Part shown: in pieces, positions 38,310 to 47,910 of the stretch | Position numbering within the stretch: the stretch's first letter is position 1 | How the letters are laid out: each line of letters opens with the position of its first letter | The notes under the pieces: model-generated | The model's input: the letters and a program-made list of their open reading frames with translations, nothing else | Database searches by the model: none | What the model was told of the DNA's origin: nothing | Assembly: GCF_012276695.1 (NCBI RefSeq) | Contig: NZ_CP038852.1 | Coordinates: 1,116,001 to 1,180,000 of the forward strand | Reading direction: 5' to 3' | Length of the DNA: 64,000 bases | Origin: Candidatus Pelagibacter giovannonii | GTDB lineage: Bacteria; Pseudomonadota; Alphaproteobacteria; Pelagibacterales; Pelagibacteraceae | Program-made: the position numbers and the translations under genes

Positions 38310-39383
38310 TCTCATTACTCAATTAATTGACCAATATAGTTTTCTAAATGTATTTAAGTATTTAACATTTAGAACGGGGCTTGCAATGTTTACATCAATG
38401 TTTGTGGTTTTATTAATAGGCACTCCTTTTATTAAATTTTTTTCAGCAAGAAAAATCTTAAATCCAATAAGAGATGATGGTCCTACTGAACATATAGTTA
38501 AGAAAATTGGAACACCAACAATGGGGGTGTTTTAATTTTACTTGGACTATTTTCAGGAATATTACTTTGGGGTGATCTATCAAATTATCATATATGGTTT
38601 TTGTTATTTATTGTTACAGGATTTGGGCTATTAGGTGCATATGATGATTATAAAAAAATTAAGTTTAAAAATTCATCCGGTGTTTCATTTAAATTTAAAA
38701 TTATTTCTCAAATTTTAATAGCCTTTGTTGGAATTTTTGGTTTAACTCAATTATCTCAAAATATTGAACTTACAAACTTATATTTTCCTTTTTTTAAAAA
38801 TTTAATTATTAATCTTGGCTGGTTTTTTATTCCATTTTCTATTTTTATAATTGTTGGATCCTCCAATGCAGTTAATTTAACAGATGGTTTAGATGGCTTA
38901 GCAACAGTGCCGGTGATATTAGTGGCAGCATGTTTTGCATTTATTAGCTACGTAACTGGTAATATTGTATTTTCAGAATATTTAAATATTCCCTATCTTG
39001 TAGGTATGGGAGAAGTCTCAGTTTTTTGTGGATCAATCATAGGAGCTTGTTTAGGATTTTTATGGTTTAATGCACCACCTGCTAAAATATTTATGGGTGA
39101 TACTGGCTCATTAGCATTAGGTGGATCTTTAGGGGCAATTGGTATTATTACTAAACATGAGATTGTTTTAGCAATAACAGGTGGGTTATTTGTACTAGAA
39201 GCTGTGTCAGTTATAATTCAAGTATTTTCATTCAAATTAACAGGTAAAAGAATTTTTAGAATGGCACCTATACACCATCATTTTGAAAAAAAAGGTTGGG
39301 CAGAATCAACAGTTGTAATTAGATTTTGGATTATATCAATAATTTTAGCAATGATTGGATTAGCGACATTAAAACTTAGATAA
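38299..39383 (+). CDS. mraY: Phospho-MurNAc-pentapeptide transferase, interrupted by a one-base deletion
   Basis: Encoded in two frames, 38299-38535 and from 38536 on (first downstream ATG 38601). The first ends KKIGTPTMGVF-stop where the family has TPTMGGVLIL; the second continues LILLGLFSGILLWGD. The G run at 38523-38527 has five Gs; a sixth would restore a 361-aa MraY of normal length. Motifs are intact: GAYDDYKKIKF, NAVNLTDGLDGLA, FMGDTGSLALGG and RMAPIHHHFE. It is an integral membrane enzyme making lipid I. As no other copy is visible and the enzyme is essential, a sequencing or assembly error is most likely. Confidence 0.93.
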
Positions 39384-40678
39384 TGTTAAATCTAGAAAAA
39401 AACTTTTTAAAAAAAAGAATATTGATTTATGGTCTAGGTAAAAGTGGTCTATCCACTTATAGTTTTTTAAAAAAAAGTAATGCTATTAGTTTATTTGATG
39501 ATCAAATAATTGCTAAAAAAAAAATCAAAGATTCCAACACAACATATAAAGAAATAACTAAAAAAGAATTTGACTATATTATAATTAGTCCAGGTATAGA
39601 CATTAATAATTGCAAATTAAGTAGATTTTTAAAAAAAAATCATAAAAAAATCTATACAGATTTAGACATTTTTTATAGTCGATATGCTTTTAATCAAAAA
39701 ATAACTATTACAGGTACAAATGGAAAATCAACTACTGCTAAGCTTTTGTACGATATATTAAAAGATCAAAAAAAAGATGTTCGTTTAGTTGGCAACATAG
39801 GTAATCCAATTTTACTGGAAAAAAAGATCAAAAAAGACACTATATTTGTAATTGAGGCTTCATCTTATCAACTAGAATATAGTAAGCTATTTAAGACAAA
39901 TATATCTATAATCTTAAATATTACACCAGATCACCTTGAAAGACACAAGACTATAAACAAATATGTAGGTGCTAAATTTAAATTAATAAAAAATCAATCT
40001 AAAAATGATATTGCAATTTTAAATACAAGAAATTTTTACATTAAAAGAGAATTAAAGAACAAAAAATTTGCACCATCAATTCTGAAAATAGGAAAATATA
40101 CAAGTGATAAGTTTATTAAAAAAATTGATAATTATTATTTTGATACAGATGGTAATAAAGAAAATTTGACATTTGTACTGAAGGTTTCAAAGCTATTAAA
40201 TTTGAAAAATAACCTGCTTTTAAAAACATTAAAAAGTTTTAAAGGTTTAAGTTTTAGACAAGAAATAATTCATAATTCTAAATTTTTAAAAGTTATTAAC
40301 GATTCTAAAGCAACAAGCTTTTCTTCATCAGATAAATTATTAAGATCATTAAAAAATATTTATTGGATAATGGGTGGTTTACCTAAAAAGGGAGATAAAT
40401 TTTTACTTAAAAAAAATGATTGTAAAAATATTAAGTTATACATTTTTGGGCAAAATCAAAATTTTTTTATTAATCAATTAAAAAATAAGATGGAATTTCA
40501 ATCATTTTTAAATTTAAAAACTTTAATGGCTAAAATTTTTTTAGATATTAAAAATGAAAATAATTTTATTAAAAAGACAATTCTTTTTAGCCCGGCATCT
40601 GCATCATTTGATAGTTTCAGAAACTTTGAAGAAAGAGGAAAACATTTTAATAAACTTATAAAAAAATATATAAAATGA
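39383..40678 (+). CDS. murD: UDP-MurNAc-L-Ala--D-Glu ligase
   Basis: 431 aa. N-terminal Rossmann-like domain (RILIYGLGKSGLSTYSFL), ATP loop TITGTNGKSTTAKLLYDIL (about 111-129), IEASSYQLEYSKLFKTNISI, LNITPDHLERHKTINKY, and the C-terminal INDSKATSFSSSDKLLRSL and IMGGLPKKGD. It adds D-Glu to UDP-MurNAc-L-Ala in the cytoplasm. Its first base is the last base of the mraY stop (TAATG), and its stop overlaps ftsW (ATGA). Confidence 0.95.
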   Translation: MLNLEKNFLKKRILIYGLGKSGLSTYSFLKKSNAISLFDDQIIAKKKIKDSNTTYKEITKKEFDYIIISPGIDINNCKLSRFLKKNHKKIYTDLDIFYSRYAFNQKITITGTNGKSTTAKLLYDILKDQKKDVRLVGNIGNPILLEKKIKKDTIFVIEASSYQLEYSKLFKTNISIILNITPDHLERHKTINKYVGAKFKLIKNQSKNDIAILNTRNFYIKRELKNKKFAPSILKIGKYTSDKFIKKIDNYYFDTDGNKENLTFVLKVSKLLNLKNNLLLKTLKSFKGLSFRQEIIHNSKFLKVINDSKATSFSSSDKLLRSLKNIYWIMGGLPKKGDKFLLKKNDCKNIKLYIFGQNQNFFINQLKNKMEFQSFLNLKTLMAKIFLDIKNENNFIKKTILFSPASASFDSFRNFEERGKHFNKLIKKYIK

Positions 40679-41799
40679 TAAATATTAGTTCGCTCAACTC
40701 AATGTATTATAACTGGTGGAAAAATATAGATAAAACGATTTTTTTATTAATAATATTTTTATTTAGTTTAGGTTTATTTTTTTCTTTAGTTTCAACTTCA
40801 TTAATTGCTTCTGATAAATTAGATACAAATAATTATTTTTTCTTTTTTAAGCATCTGACTTATATTTTTATTGGGTTGGCAACTTTAGTATTTTTCTCTT
40901 CTTTAAGTGAAAAGAATCTTTTTAGAATTTCTATTTATCTTTTTTTTGTTACTTTATTTCTATTATTTTTAGTTCCAATTTTTGGTACTGAAGTTAAAGG
41001 ATCAAAAAGATGGTTGAATTTTTTTTTTCTTCCTCAATTTCAACCAATTGAACTACTAAAACCATTTATAATTATTTTTGTAGCAACAATTTTGTGTAGT
41101 GAAAAAAATTATAATATCTATATTAAGTATTTATTGACTATTATTGCTATTATTCCAACTTGCTTACTATTAATAATGCAGCCCGACATCGGTCAAACGT
41201 TGTTGGTATTTTTATCTTGGGCAATATTAGTTTTCGTATCTGGCATAAATCTACTATTTATTTTAATATTTATAAGTTTTGCTATTTTAACGTTGCTGTA
41301 TGTGGTTTTTTTTATCCCAAAATTTATTTATATAAAAAGTCGTATTCTATCTTTCTTTAACCCTGATGCAGGAACCCATAATTTTCAATCTGATAAGGCT
41401 ATAGAGGCAATCAGCAGTGGAGGGTTCTTTGGTAAAGGAATAGGAGAAGGTACCTTAAAAACAAGAGTTCCAGAGGCTCATACTGATTATATAGTTTCAG
41501 TTATCTCTGAGGAGTTTGGTGTTATTGCAATAATATTGTTATTAATCTTATTTTTATTTTTTGTTTACTCTGTTTTTAAAAAAATTTATTTAGGAAAAAG
41601 TGAAAAAATTAAATTAGTGCTAACTGGAGCAATAAGTCTAATAATTTTTCAAGCATTAATACATCTTGGGGTAAATATAAGACTATTTCCCACAACGGGA
41701 ATGACATTACCATTTTTAAGTTATGGGGGCTCTTCAATTGTAGGAGTTTCTATATTATCTGGAATAATTTTAAATTTAACAAAAAGAAAAATTGATTAG
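40675..41799 (+). CDS. ftsW: Septal peptidoglycan glycosyltransferase FtsW
   Basis: 374 aa, SEDS family, about ten membrane segments. Landmarks are GTEVKGSKRWLNFFFLPQFQ followed by PIELLKP (about 103-129), MQPDIGQTLLVFLSWA, and the C-terminal FPTTGMTLPFLSYGGSSIVG. It polymerises lipid II at the septum with FtsI. The stop is directly followed by the murG ATG. Confidence 0.95.
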   Translation: MINISSLNSMYYNWWKNIDKTIFLLIIFLFSLGLFFSLVSTSLIASDKLDTNNYFFFFKHLTYIFIGLATLVFFSSLSEKNLFRISIYLFFVTLFLLFLVPIFGTEVKGSKRWLNFFFLPQFQPIELLKPFIIIFVATILCSEKNYNIYIKYLLTIIAIIPTCLLLIMQPDIGQTLLVFLSWAILVFVSGINLLFILIFISFAILTLLYVVFFIPKFIYIKSRILSFFNPDAGTHNFQSDKAIEAISSGGFFGKGIGEGTLKTRVPEAHTDYIVSVISEEFGVIAIILLLILFLFFVYSVFKKIYLGKSEKIKLVLTGAISLIIFQALIHLGVNIRLFPTTGMTLPFLSYGGSSIVGVSILSGIILNLTKRKID

Positions 41800-42870
41800 A
41801 TGAATAAAAAAATACTAATTAGCACCGGTGGATCAGGAGGCCATGTTATACCTGCAACTATAATATATAAACACTTAGAGAATAATTTTGATGTTTATAT
41901 GACATCTGACATTAGGGGTGTCAAATTTTTAAACAAAGATGAGTACAATTTAAAAATATTTAATGTAAGGCCAATTTCAAAAAATTTATTAATAATGCTA
42001 TTTAATTTTCTTTTAATGATAATTTTGATTTTTAAATCTATTTTTTTCTTAAGAAAAAATAAAATTAATATATTAATTTCGACAGGTGGATATATGTCAC
42101 TACCTCTATGCATAGGTGCTAAAATTTTAAATATTAAGCTGCTGTTATTTGAACCAAATATGGTTTTAGGTAGATCAAACAAATTCTTTATAAGTTACTG
42201 TCAAAAAATATTTTGTTATTCTAATAATGTCAAAAAATTTCCCATTAAACTTAAAAATAAAATTAAAGTAATTCCAGCATTATTAAGAAAAAATTTTTAT
42301 GATAAGAGGGATAGTAATATCACATTAGATACAATTAATTTACTTATAATAGGTGGCAGTCAAGGAGCTAAAATATTTGATGATTTAGTTAAAAATGCAA
42401 TTATTGAATTATCTAAAAAATATAAACTAAAAATTTATCAACAAACTAGTTCTATTAACTTTGAAAGTTTTAAAAAAACTTATGAAAATAACAATATTAA
42501 TTGTGAATTATTCAATTTTAATGATGATATTATAAATTTTATGCATAAAACAGATTTATGCATCACTAGAGCAGGTGCATCAACATTAGCTGAGTTAAAT
42601 TTTACTGAGGTTCCGTATTTAGCAATACCTTTGCCGACAGCAAAAGATAACCATCAATTCGAAAATGCTTATTTTTATAATAAACTTGGCTTCAATTGGT
42701 TGCTAAATCAAAAAGAAATAGATGAGAAAATATTACTCAATAAACTAATTAATATTATTGATAATAAAGAAGAATATCTTGCAAAAAAAAAGAACATGAA
42801 AGATTTTAACTATGAAAACACATGGAATAATATAAATCAGAAAATTATATCTGTTATTAATGAAAATTGA
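41800..42870 (+). CDS. murG: UDP-GlcNAc:undecaprenyl-PP-MurNAc-pentapeptide GlcNAc transferase
   Basis: 356 aa GT28 enzyme. N-terminal glycine loop STGGSGGHVIPA (residues 7-18), STGGYMSLPLCIGAKIL, LFEPNMVLGRSNKF, second nucleotide-binding loop LLIIGGSQGAKIFDDLV, and the donor site ITRAGASTLAELNFTEVPYL followed by PLPTAKDNHQ. It converts lipid I to lipid II on the inner face of the membrane. Overlaps murC by 11 nt. Confidence 0.95.
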   Translation: MNKKILISTGGSGGHVIPATIIYKHLENNFDVYMTSDIRGVKFLNKDEYNLKIFNVRPISKNLLIMLFNFLLMIILIFKSIFFLRKNKINILISTGGYMSLPLCIGAKILNIKLLLFEPNMVLGRSNKFFISYCQKIFCYSNNVKKFPIKLKNKIKVIPALLRKNFYDKRDSNITLDTINLLIIGGSQGAKIFDDLVKNAIIELSKKYKLKIYQQTSSINFESFKKTYENNNINCELFNFNDDIINFMHKTDLCITRAGASTLAELNFTEVPYLAIPLPTAKDNHQFENAYFYNKLGFNWLLNQKEIDEKILLNKLINIIDNKEEYLAKKKNMKDFNYENTWNNINQKIISVINEN

Positions 42871-44257
42871 ATTAGCTAAAACTGAAATTATACATTTTGT
42901 TGGTATAGGGGGTATTGGAATGAGTGGCCTTGCACTCATTATGAAAAGAATGGGTTTTAATGTCCAGGGTAGCGACGTCCTTTCAAATAAGAATATTGAA
43001 AGATTAAAAAAAGATAAGATCAAAATTACAATTAGCCATACTAAAAAAAATATAGCAAAAGCAACAATTCTTGTCATCTCATCAGCTATTAAAAATAATA
43101 ACCCTGAATTAATTGAAGCCAAACTAAAACAATTACCTATTTATAAAAGAGGAGAGATGTTGGCAAATATAGTCTCTTTAACAAAAAATATAGTTGTTAC
43201 AGGTTCACATGGAAAAACAACAACCACTTCTCTATTAGCCTCAATATTTTCAAAGACAAAATTAGACCCTACAATTATTAACGGCGGTGTCCTTAATGCA
43301 ATAAAAAATTCTGCAAAACTAGGTAAAAGTGATTGGTGTATATTAGAAGCTGATGAGTCAGACGGTAGCTTTATACATGTGCCACCAACTTATTCTATAG
43401 TAACAAATATTGATCGTGAGCATATGGATTTTTATAATTCAATGAAAGATCTTAAAGAATTATTTATTAAATTTATCAATAAAGTCCCTTCGTTTGGGAA
43501 GTGTTTTATTTGTATAGATGACAAAAATAATAAAGATTTATTAAGTAAATTAAAAATGAAGAACTATTATACATATGGAATTGACCATAAATCACATTTC
43601 TGTATTAAAAATATAAAACATGAAAAAGAATATTCTCAATATGATCTTGCTATAAATTTGCCCGGAAAAAAGAATTTAACTATAAGAAAAATTAAATTAC
43701 CATTATTAGGAATTCATAATATTAGAAACTCTACTGCAGCAATAGCTGTGGCATTAACAATTGGAATATCACAAAATATAATCAAAAAAGGAATAAATGA
43801 ATTTAAGGGTGTTCAAAGAAGATTTAATAAAATTTTTACATATAGAGAAACTAATTTTTATGATGATTATGCCCATCATCCAACTGAAATTAGAGAAGTA
43901 TTAAACGGTGTGCGAGCTGCTTATAAAAAGGAAGAAGTGATTTGCATATTTCAACCGCACAGAATTTCCAGATTAAAAGATCTTAAAAAAGAATTCAGCT
44001 TATCATTTAAAAAAGCTGATGTTGTAATATTATGCCCCATATATACAGCTGGAGAAAAAATAAAATTAGGTTTTAAATATAATAATTTTGCAAAAGATAT
44101 TATTAAAAATTCAAAAGTACGATTGTTTATGGTTGAAGATCAGTACCAGCTAGCAAAATTTATTAAAAATACTATTTTTGGTAAAAAGATAGTTGTTGGT
44201 ATGGGTGCTGGTACAATCTCAGCATGGATGAGACAATTACCAGAATTAATCAAATGA
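42860..44257 (+). CDS. murC: UDP-MurNAc--L-alanine ligase
   Basis: 465 aa. FVGIGGIGMSGLALIM (about 14-29), ATP loop VTGSHGKTTTTSLLASIF (about 113-130), LEADESDGSFIHVPPTYSIV, NIDREHMDFYNS, YDDYAHHPTEIREVL and CIFQPHRISRLKDL. It performs the first amino-acid addition to UDP-MurNAc. The TGA stop overlaps the murB ATG. Confidence 0.96.
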   Translation: MKIELAKTEIIHFVGIGGIGMSGLALIMKRMGFNVQGSDVLSNKNIERLKKDKIKITISHTKKNIAKATILVISSAIKNNNPELIEAKLKQLPIYKRGEMLANIVSLTKNIVVTGSHGKTTTTSLLASIFSKTKLDPTIINGGVLNAIKNSAKLGKSDWCILEADESDGSFIHVPPTYSIVTNIDREHMDFYNSMKDLKELFIKFINKVPSFGKCFICIDDKNNKDLLSKLKMKNYYTYGIDHKSHFCIKNIKHEKEYSQYDLAINLPGKKNLTIRKIKLPLLGIHNIRNSTAAIAVALTIGISQNIIKKGINEFKGVQRRFNKIFTYRETNFYDDYAHHPTEIREVLNGVRAAYKKEEVICIFQPHRISRLKDLKKEFSLSFKKADVVILCPIYTAGEKIKLGFKYNNFAKDIIKNSKVRLFMVEDQYQLAKFIKNTIFGKKIVVGMGAGTISAWMRQLPELIK

Positions 44258-45162
44258 GCATTAAAGAAATAAGAAAATTTTCGAATGAAATTAGTAGTAA
44301 GATTGACTTTGACTATGATTTAAAAAAAAGTAATTGGTTTAATATTGGTGGACAAACCAAAGTTTACTTTAGACCAGATAGCTTGCCTGACTTAATTTTG
44401 TTTTTAAAAAAATTTGGAGAAAAAGAAAAAATACATATTTTAGGTGCGGGCTCAAACACTCTTATTAGTGATGAAAAATTTGATGGTGTTGTTATCAAGT
44501 TAGGAAAAAATTTTTCCAATATCTCTATATTACCAAATGATGTCGTCATAGCTGGCAGTGCCTGCCCTGATAAAAAGCTTTCTGATTTTGCACTGAATAA
44601 TGGAATAGGTGGATTTGAATTTTTAGCGTGCATACCTGGTACTATAGGTGGTGGATTAAAGATGAATGCTGGATGTTTTAATAAAGAGTTTAAAGATGTG
44701 CTAGTATCAATCCAAGCAATTGATACAAATGGACAGGTTTTAACAATACCAGCGAGTAAAGTTATATTCAAATACCGAAGCAATGATTTAAAAGAGGACT
44801 TAATTTTTTTAAGTGCATCGTTTAAAGGAACAAAAAAAAATAAAGAAGAAATTGAAAAAGAAGTCTTAGAATTAAAGAAAAAGAAAGATAATGCACAACC
44901 AACAAAATTAAAAACAAGTGGTAGCACATTCAAGAATCCAATTGATCAAACTGATAAAAAGGTTTGGGAGTTGATAAAAGATTCTGTACCACTAGATATA
45001 AGCTTTGGAGATGCTCACATTTCAAATAAACACTATAATTTTTTTGTAAATAAAAATAATGCTAGCTTTGAGGATATGAATAAATTAATTGAATTTGTTA
45101 AGACAAGTGTAGAAAAAAAAACTGGAGTAGTACTAGAAAAAGAAATTAAAATTTTAAAATAA
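44254..45162 (+). CDS. murB: UDP-N-acetylenolpyruvoylglucosamine reductase
   Basis: 302 aa from the ATG at 44254, which overlaps the murC stop as ATGA; an in-frame ATG at 44224 lies inside murC and adds 10 unconserved residues. FAD-binding landmarks: NWFNIGGQTKVYFRPDS, HILGAGSNTLISDEKFDGVV, FLACIPGTIGGGLKMNAGCF; catalytic region FKYRSNDLKED and TSGSTFKNP with the active Ser. It reduces enolpyruvyl-UDP-GlcNAc to UDP-MurNAc using NADPH. Confidence 0.95.
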   Translation: MSIKEIRKFSNEISSKIDFDYDLKKSNWFNIGGQTKVYFRPDSLPDLILFLKKFGEKEKIHILGAGSNTLISDEKFDGVVIKLGKNFSNISILPNDVVIAGSACPDKKLSDFALNNGIGGFEFLACIPGTIGGGLKMNAGCFNKEFKDVLVSIQAIDTNGQVLTIPASKVIFKYRSNDLKEDLIFLSASFKGTKKNKEEIEKEVLELKKKKDNAQPTKLKTSGSTFKNPIDQTDKKVWELIKDSVPLDISFGDAHISNKHYNFFVNKNNASFEDMNKLIEFVKTSVEKKTGVVLEKEIKILK

Positions 45163-45163
45163 A

Positions 45164-46078
45164 ATGAAAAAAAAAATCTTAATATTATCTGGTGGCATAT
45201 CTAAGGAACGGTTAATTAGCTTAGATACTGGAAAGCAAGTTGCCAAAGAGTTAACCAAAAATGGATATAAAGTTTTAATTAGTGAGCCTGATAAAAATCT
45301 ATCAAAGAATATTACTTCATTTAAACCAGATGTTATTTTTAATGCACTACACGGACAATTTGGTGAGGATGGATACATTCAAGCAATTTTAGAGACTAAA
45401 AAAATTCCATATACACACTCAGGTGTAATTGCATCATCAATAGCAATGGATAAAGAAATTTCAAAAAAAATTTTTATAAAAAAAAAAATCCTAACTCCAA
45501 AATATATTAAATTTAATCATAAAAAAAATAAATTTAATATTATAAAATTAATTGAAAAAAATTTAAAATTCCCTGTAGTAGCAAAACCTATAAATGAAGG
45601 GTCAAGCGTTCATGTGTATATTTGTGATAAGACCAATATAATAAAAAATCTAAAAGCTTTAAGAGGCTATAATGAAATATTAATTGAGGAATTTATACCA
45701 GGCAGAGAAATCCAAGTTGCAATAATGGATAATAAAATACTCGGTGCAATTGAACTTGAGCCTAAAAGAAAGTTTTATGATTATGAGGCAAAATATAATT
45801 TAAACGCTATGACCAAGCACCTAATTCCTGTAGATTTGAGCAAAAATAATCTAGCTAAAATTAGTGGCATAGCAAGAGAAGCTCACAAAATTATAGGCTG
45901 TAAAGGTGTTACTAGATCAGACTTTAAATTTTTTAATGGGAAATTTTATTTGCTAGAGATAAATACTCAGCCGGGAATGACTAAACTTTCTTTGGTCCCT
46001 GAGATAGCAAAATATAAGGGTATAAGCTTTATAAAATTAATTGAATGGATTCTAAAAGATGCATCAATCAATAGGTAA
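45164..46078 (+). CDS. ddl: D-alanine--D-alanine ligase
   Basis: 304 aa, ATP-grasp. Landmarks are ILSGGISKERLISLDTGKQV (6-25), IFNALHGQFGEDGYIQAIL, YTHSGVIASSIAMDKEISKK, FPVVAKPINEGSSVHVYI, LIEEFIPGREIQVAIMDNK and the C-terminal LLEINTQPGMTKLSLVPEIA. It supplies the dipeptide used by the MurF half of MurEF. The position between murB and ftsQ is the alphaproteobacterial arrangement. It overlaps ftsQ by 20 nt. Confidence 0.95.
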   Translation: MKKKILILSGGISKERLISLDTGKQVAKELTKNGYKVLISEPDKNLSKNITSFKPDVIFNALHGQFGEDGYIQAILETKKIPYTHSGVIASSIAMDKEISKKIFIKKKILTPKYIKFNHKKNKFNIIKLIEKNLKFPVVAKPINEGSSVHVYICDKTNIIKNLKALRGYNEILIEEFIPGREIQVAIMDNKILGAIELEPKRKFYDYEAKYNLNAMTKHLIPVDLSKNNLAKISGIAREAHKIIGCKGVTRSDFKFFNGKFYLLEINTQPGMTKLSLVPEIAKYKGISFIKLIEWILKDASINR

Positions 46079-46736
46079 AAAAAATAAGATAATAATTTAT
46101 TTATTATTTTTATTCATTTTAAGCACTACCAGTGCAAAATTTATAAACGATAAAAAAAAATTATCTTCATTAATAGCTAAAATAAACATTACAGGTCTTT
46201 CTGAGAGAAAAAATTTAGAGATCTTAAATAACCTTAATAACCTTTTATACAGAAGTATATTTGTCATTAGAGAAGATGAAATAAGAAAGATTTTAAAAAA
46301 ACATAATATTATACAAGAGTTTAGTATAAAAAAAATTTACCCATCAACACTTAATATTGAAATTAAACCAACTAAATTTATTGCTCGAGTTTCTAATAAT
46401 GGTCAATACCTAGTAGGTGCTAATGGCAAATTAATTGAAGACAAAAATAACAATGAATTACTTCCATATATCTTTGGTGAATTTAATTCTCTTAATTTTT
46501 TGTCATTTAAACAGAATATTGAAAAATCCATATTTTCTTTTTCAAATTTAAAAACATTATATTTTTTTCCATCTGGAAGGTGGGATATTTTAACTGATAA
46601 CGATATTTTGATTAAGCTACCACAAGAACATATTATAGCGTCATTAAATTTATCTAAGAAGCTTATAGATAATGATAATTTTAAAGATAATAAACTTATT
46701 GATTTGAGGGTAAAAAATCATTTAGTTACTAAGTAA
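46059..46736 (+). CDS. ftsQ: Cell division protein FtsQ
   Basis: 225 aa, short for the family. N-terminal membrane anchor (about 8-24, KIIIYLLFLFILSTTSAKFI), a POTRA-like domain (about 37-100, KINITGLSERKNLEILNNL and EFSIKKIYPSTLNIEIKPTK) and a beta domain (LVGANGKLIEDKNNNELLPY, PSGRWDILTDNDILIKLP). It is the scaffold of the FtsQLB complex in the periplasm. The stop and ftsA start overlap by 1 nt. Confidence 0.92.
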   Translation: MHQSIGKKNKIIIYLLFLFILSTTSAKFINDKKKLSSLIAKINITGLSERKNLEILNNLNNLLYRSIFVIREDEIRKILKKHNIIQEFSIKKIYPSTLNIEIKPTKFIARVSNNGQYLVGANGKLIEDKNNNELLPYIFGEFNSLNFLSFKQNIEKSIFSFSNLKTLYFFPSGRWDILTDNDILIKLPQEHIIASLNLSKKLIDNDNFKDNKLIDLRVKNHLVTK

Positions 46737-47845
46737 TGAGTGATAAAAAATTTCAAACAATAATTGACTGTGGCTTTTCAAAAATAAGAGCAGGTACATT
46801 TAATGACGAAGGTACGAACAACCCTTTTTTTATTGAGAGTAATTTTTATACAGATCAATCGAATTTTAAATTAAAAATTCAAAAAATTGTTGCATCATTA
46901 GAAAAATCCACAAACGAATATATTGATAATATAGATTTGATGGTAGATAGTTCAAAAATGATCTCTGTTGCAATTTCTGTATTTAAAAAAATTGAAGAAC
47001 TGAAATTAAGACAAGATGATATTTTATTTTTAATTCAAGAAGCGAAACAGCAAATAAAAAAATATTATTCAGATTATAATATTGTACACATAATTATAAA
47101 TAATTATAAAATTGATAATGTTGATTATTCTGAGCTACCAGATGAAATTGATTGCCAATTTATATCACTTGATATTATTTTTATCTGCCTTCCAAGTGAG
47201 CTAGTGCTTAGCTTTAAAAATATTTTTTCAGAATTAAATATATCAATTAATCAAATAATTTGTTCTAGTTATGCAAAATCTATCAATTATAAAAATAATT
47301 TAGATTTAGTGGGGGAGGTGTCCTTCATTGATATTGGTTTTAAAAAAACATCAATTATTTCTTTCTACAATGATAAATTAATTTTTTTCGACGCTTTGCC
47401 AATAGGTGGAAATCATATTACTAAAGATATTTCTCTACTTTTAAAGATCGATATTAACGAAGCGGAAAAACTTAAATTAAATTTTGAAAAAAATAACTCA
47501 CAAGCTGATAATCCAAGTTTTTCTTTGGAAATGCTGCAAAAAATAGCTTTTGCTAGAACAGAAGAAATTTTGGAATTATGTGATAAATCTCTTGCCTCAA
47601 ATACGAAGATAAAAACCCAATCTAAGATCATACTGATGGGAGAAGGATCAAAAATTTTAGATAATAAATTTAAAGATAAAATTTCATTTGCTAAAGATAT
47701 TGATTTTTTAGAGGAAACTCTAGGAGATGTTTGTCAGTCTGGTTACAAACTAAGAAAAATATATGACAAACAAGAGGTTGTAGTTGTGCCAAAAAAACAA
47801 ATAAAACAGGGTTTTTTTGAAAAACTTTTTCACTTTTTCAAATAG
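46736..47845 (+). CDS. ftsA: Cell division protein FtsA (actin-like)
   Basis: 369 aa. Actin-fold motifs: TIIDCGFSKIRAGTF (phosphate 1), VGEVSFIDIGFKKTSIISF (phosphate 2), GNHITKDISLLLKIDINEAE, and LMGEGSKILDN (adenosine loop). The C-terminal amphipathic helix KKQIKQGFFEKLFHFFK would anchor it to the membrane. It tethers FtsZ, whose C-terminal peptide is conserved here, although ftsZ is encoded 15 genes upstream instead of next to ftsA. Confidence 0.92.
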   Translation: MSDKKFQTIIDCGFSKIRAGTFNDEGTNNPFFIESNFYTDQSNFKLKIQKIVASLEKSTNEYIDNIDLMVDSSKMISVAISVFKKIEELKLRQDDILFLIQEAKQQIKKYYSDYNIVHIIINNYKIDNVDYSELPDEIDCQFISLDIIFICLPSELVLSFKNIFSELNISINQIICSSYAKSINYKNNLDLVGEVSFIDIGFKKTSIISFYNDKLIFFDALPIGGNHITKDISLLLKIDINEAEKLKLNFEKNNSQADNPSFSLEMLQKIAFARTEEILELCDKSLASNTKIKTQSKIILMGEGSKILDNKFKDKISFAKDIDFLEETLGDVCQSGYKLRKIYDKQEVVVVPKKQIKQGFFEKLFHFFK

Positions 47846-47910
47846 ACTAGTATTTTCTTGTAACATTTGTTGTTTTTCTAAATTTAAATCAATTATTTAT
47901 AAGAATAATA

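Noticed and set aside
38299..38535. Separate 78-aa membrane protein before mraY
   Set aside because: It is the exact N terminus of MraY up to the broken TMGGV motif.
44364..44933. 189-codon minus-strand frame inside murB
   Set aside because: Shadow of the conserved murB frame; no motif of its own.
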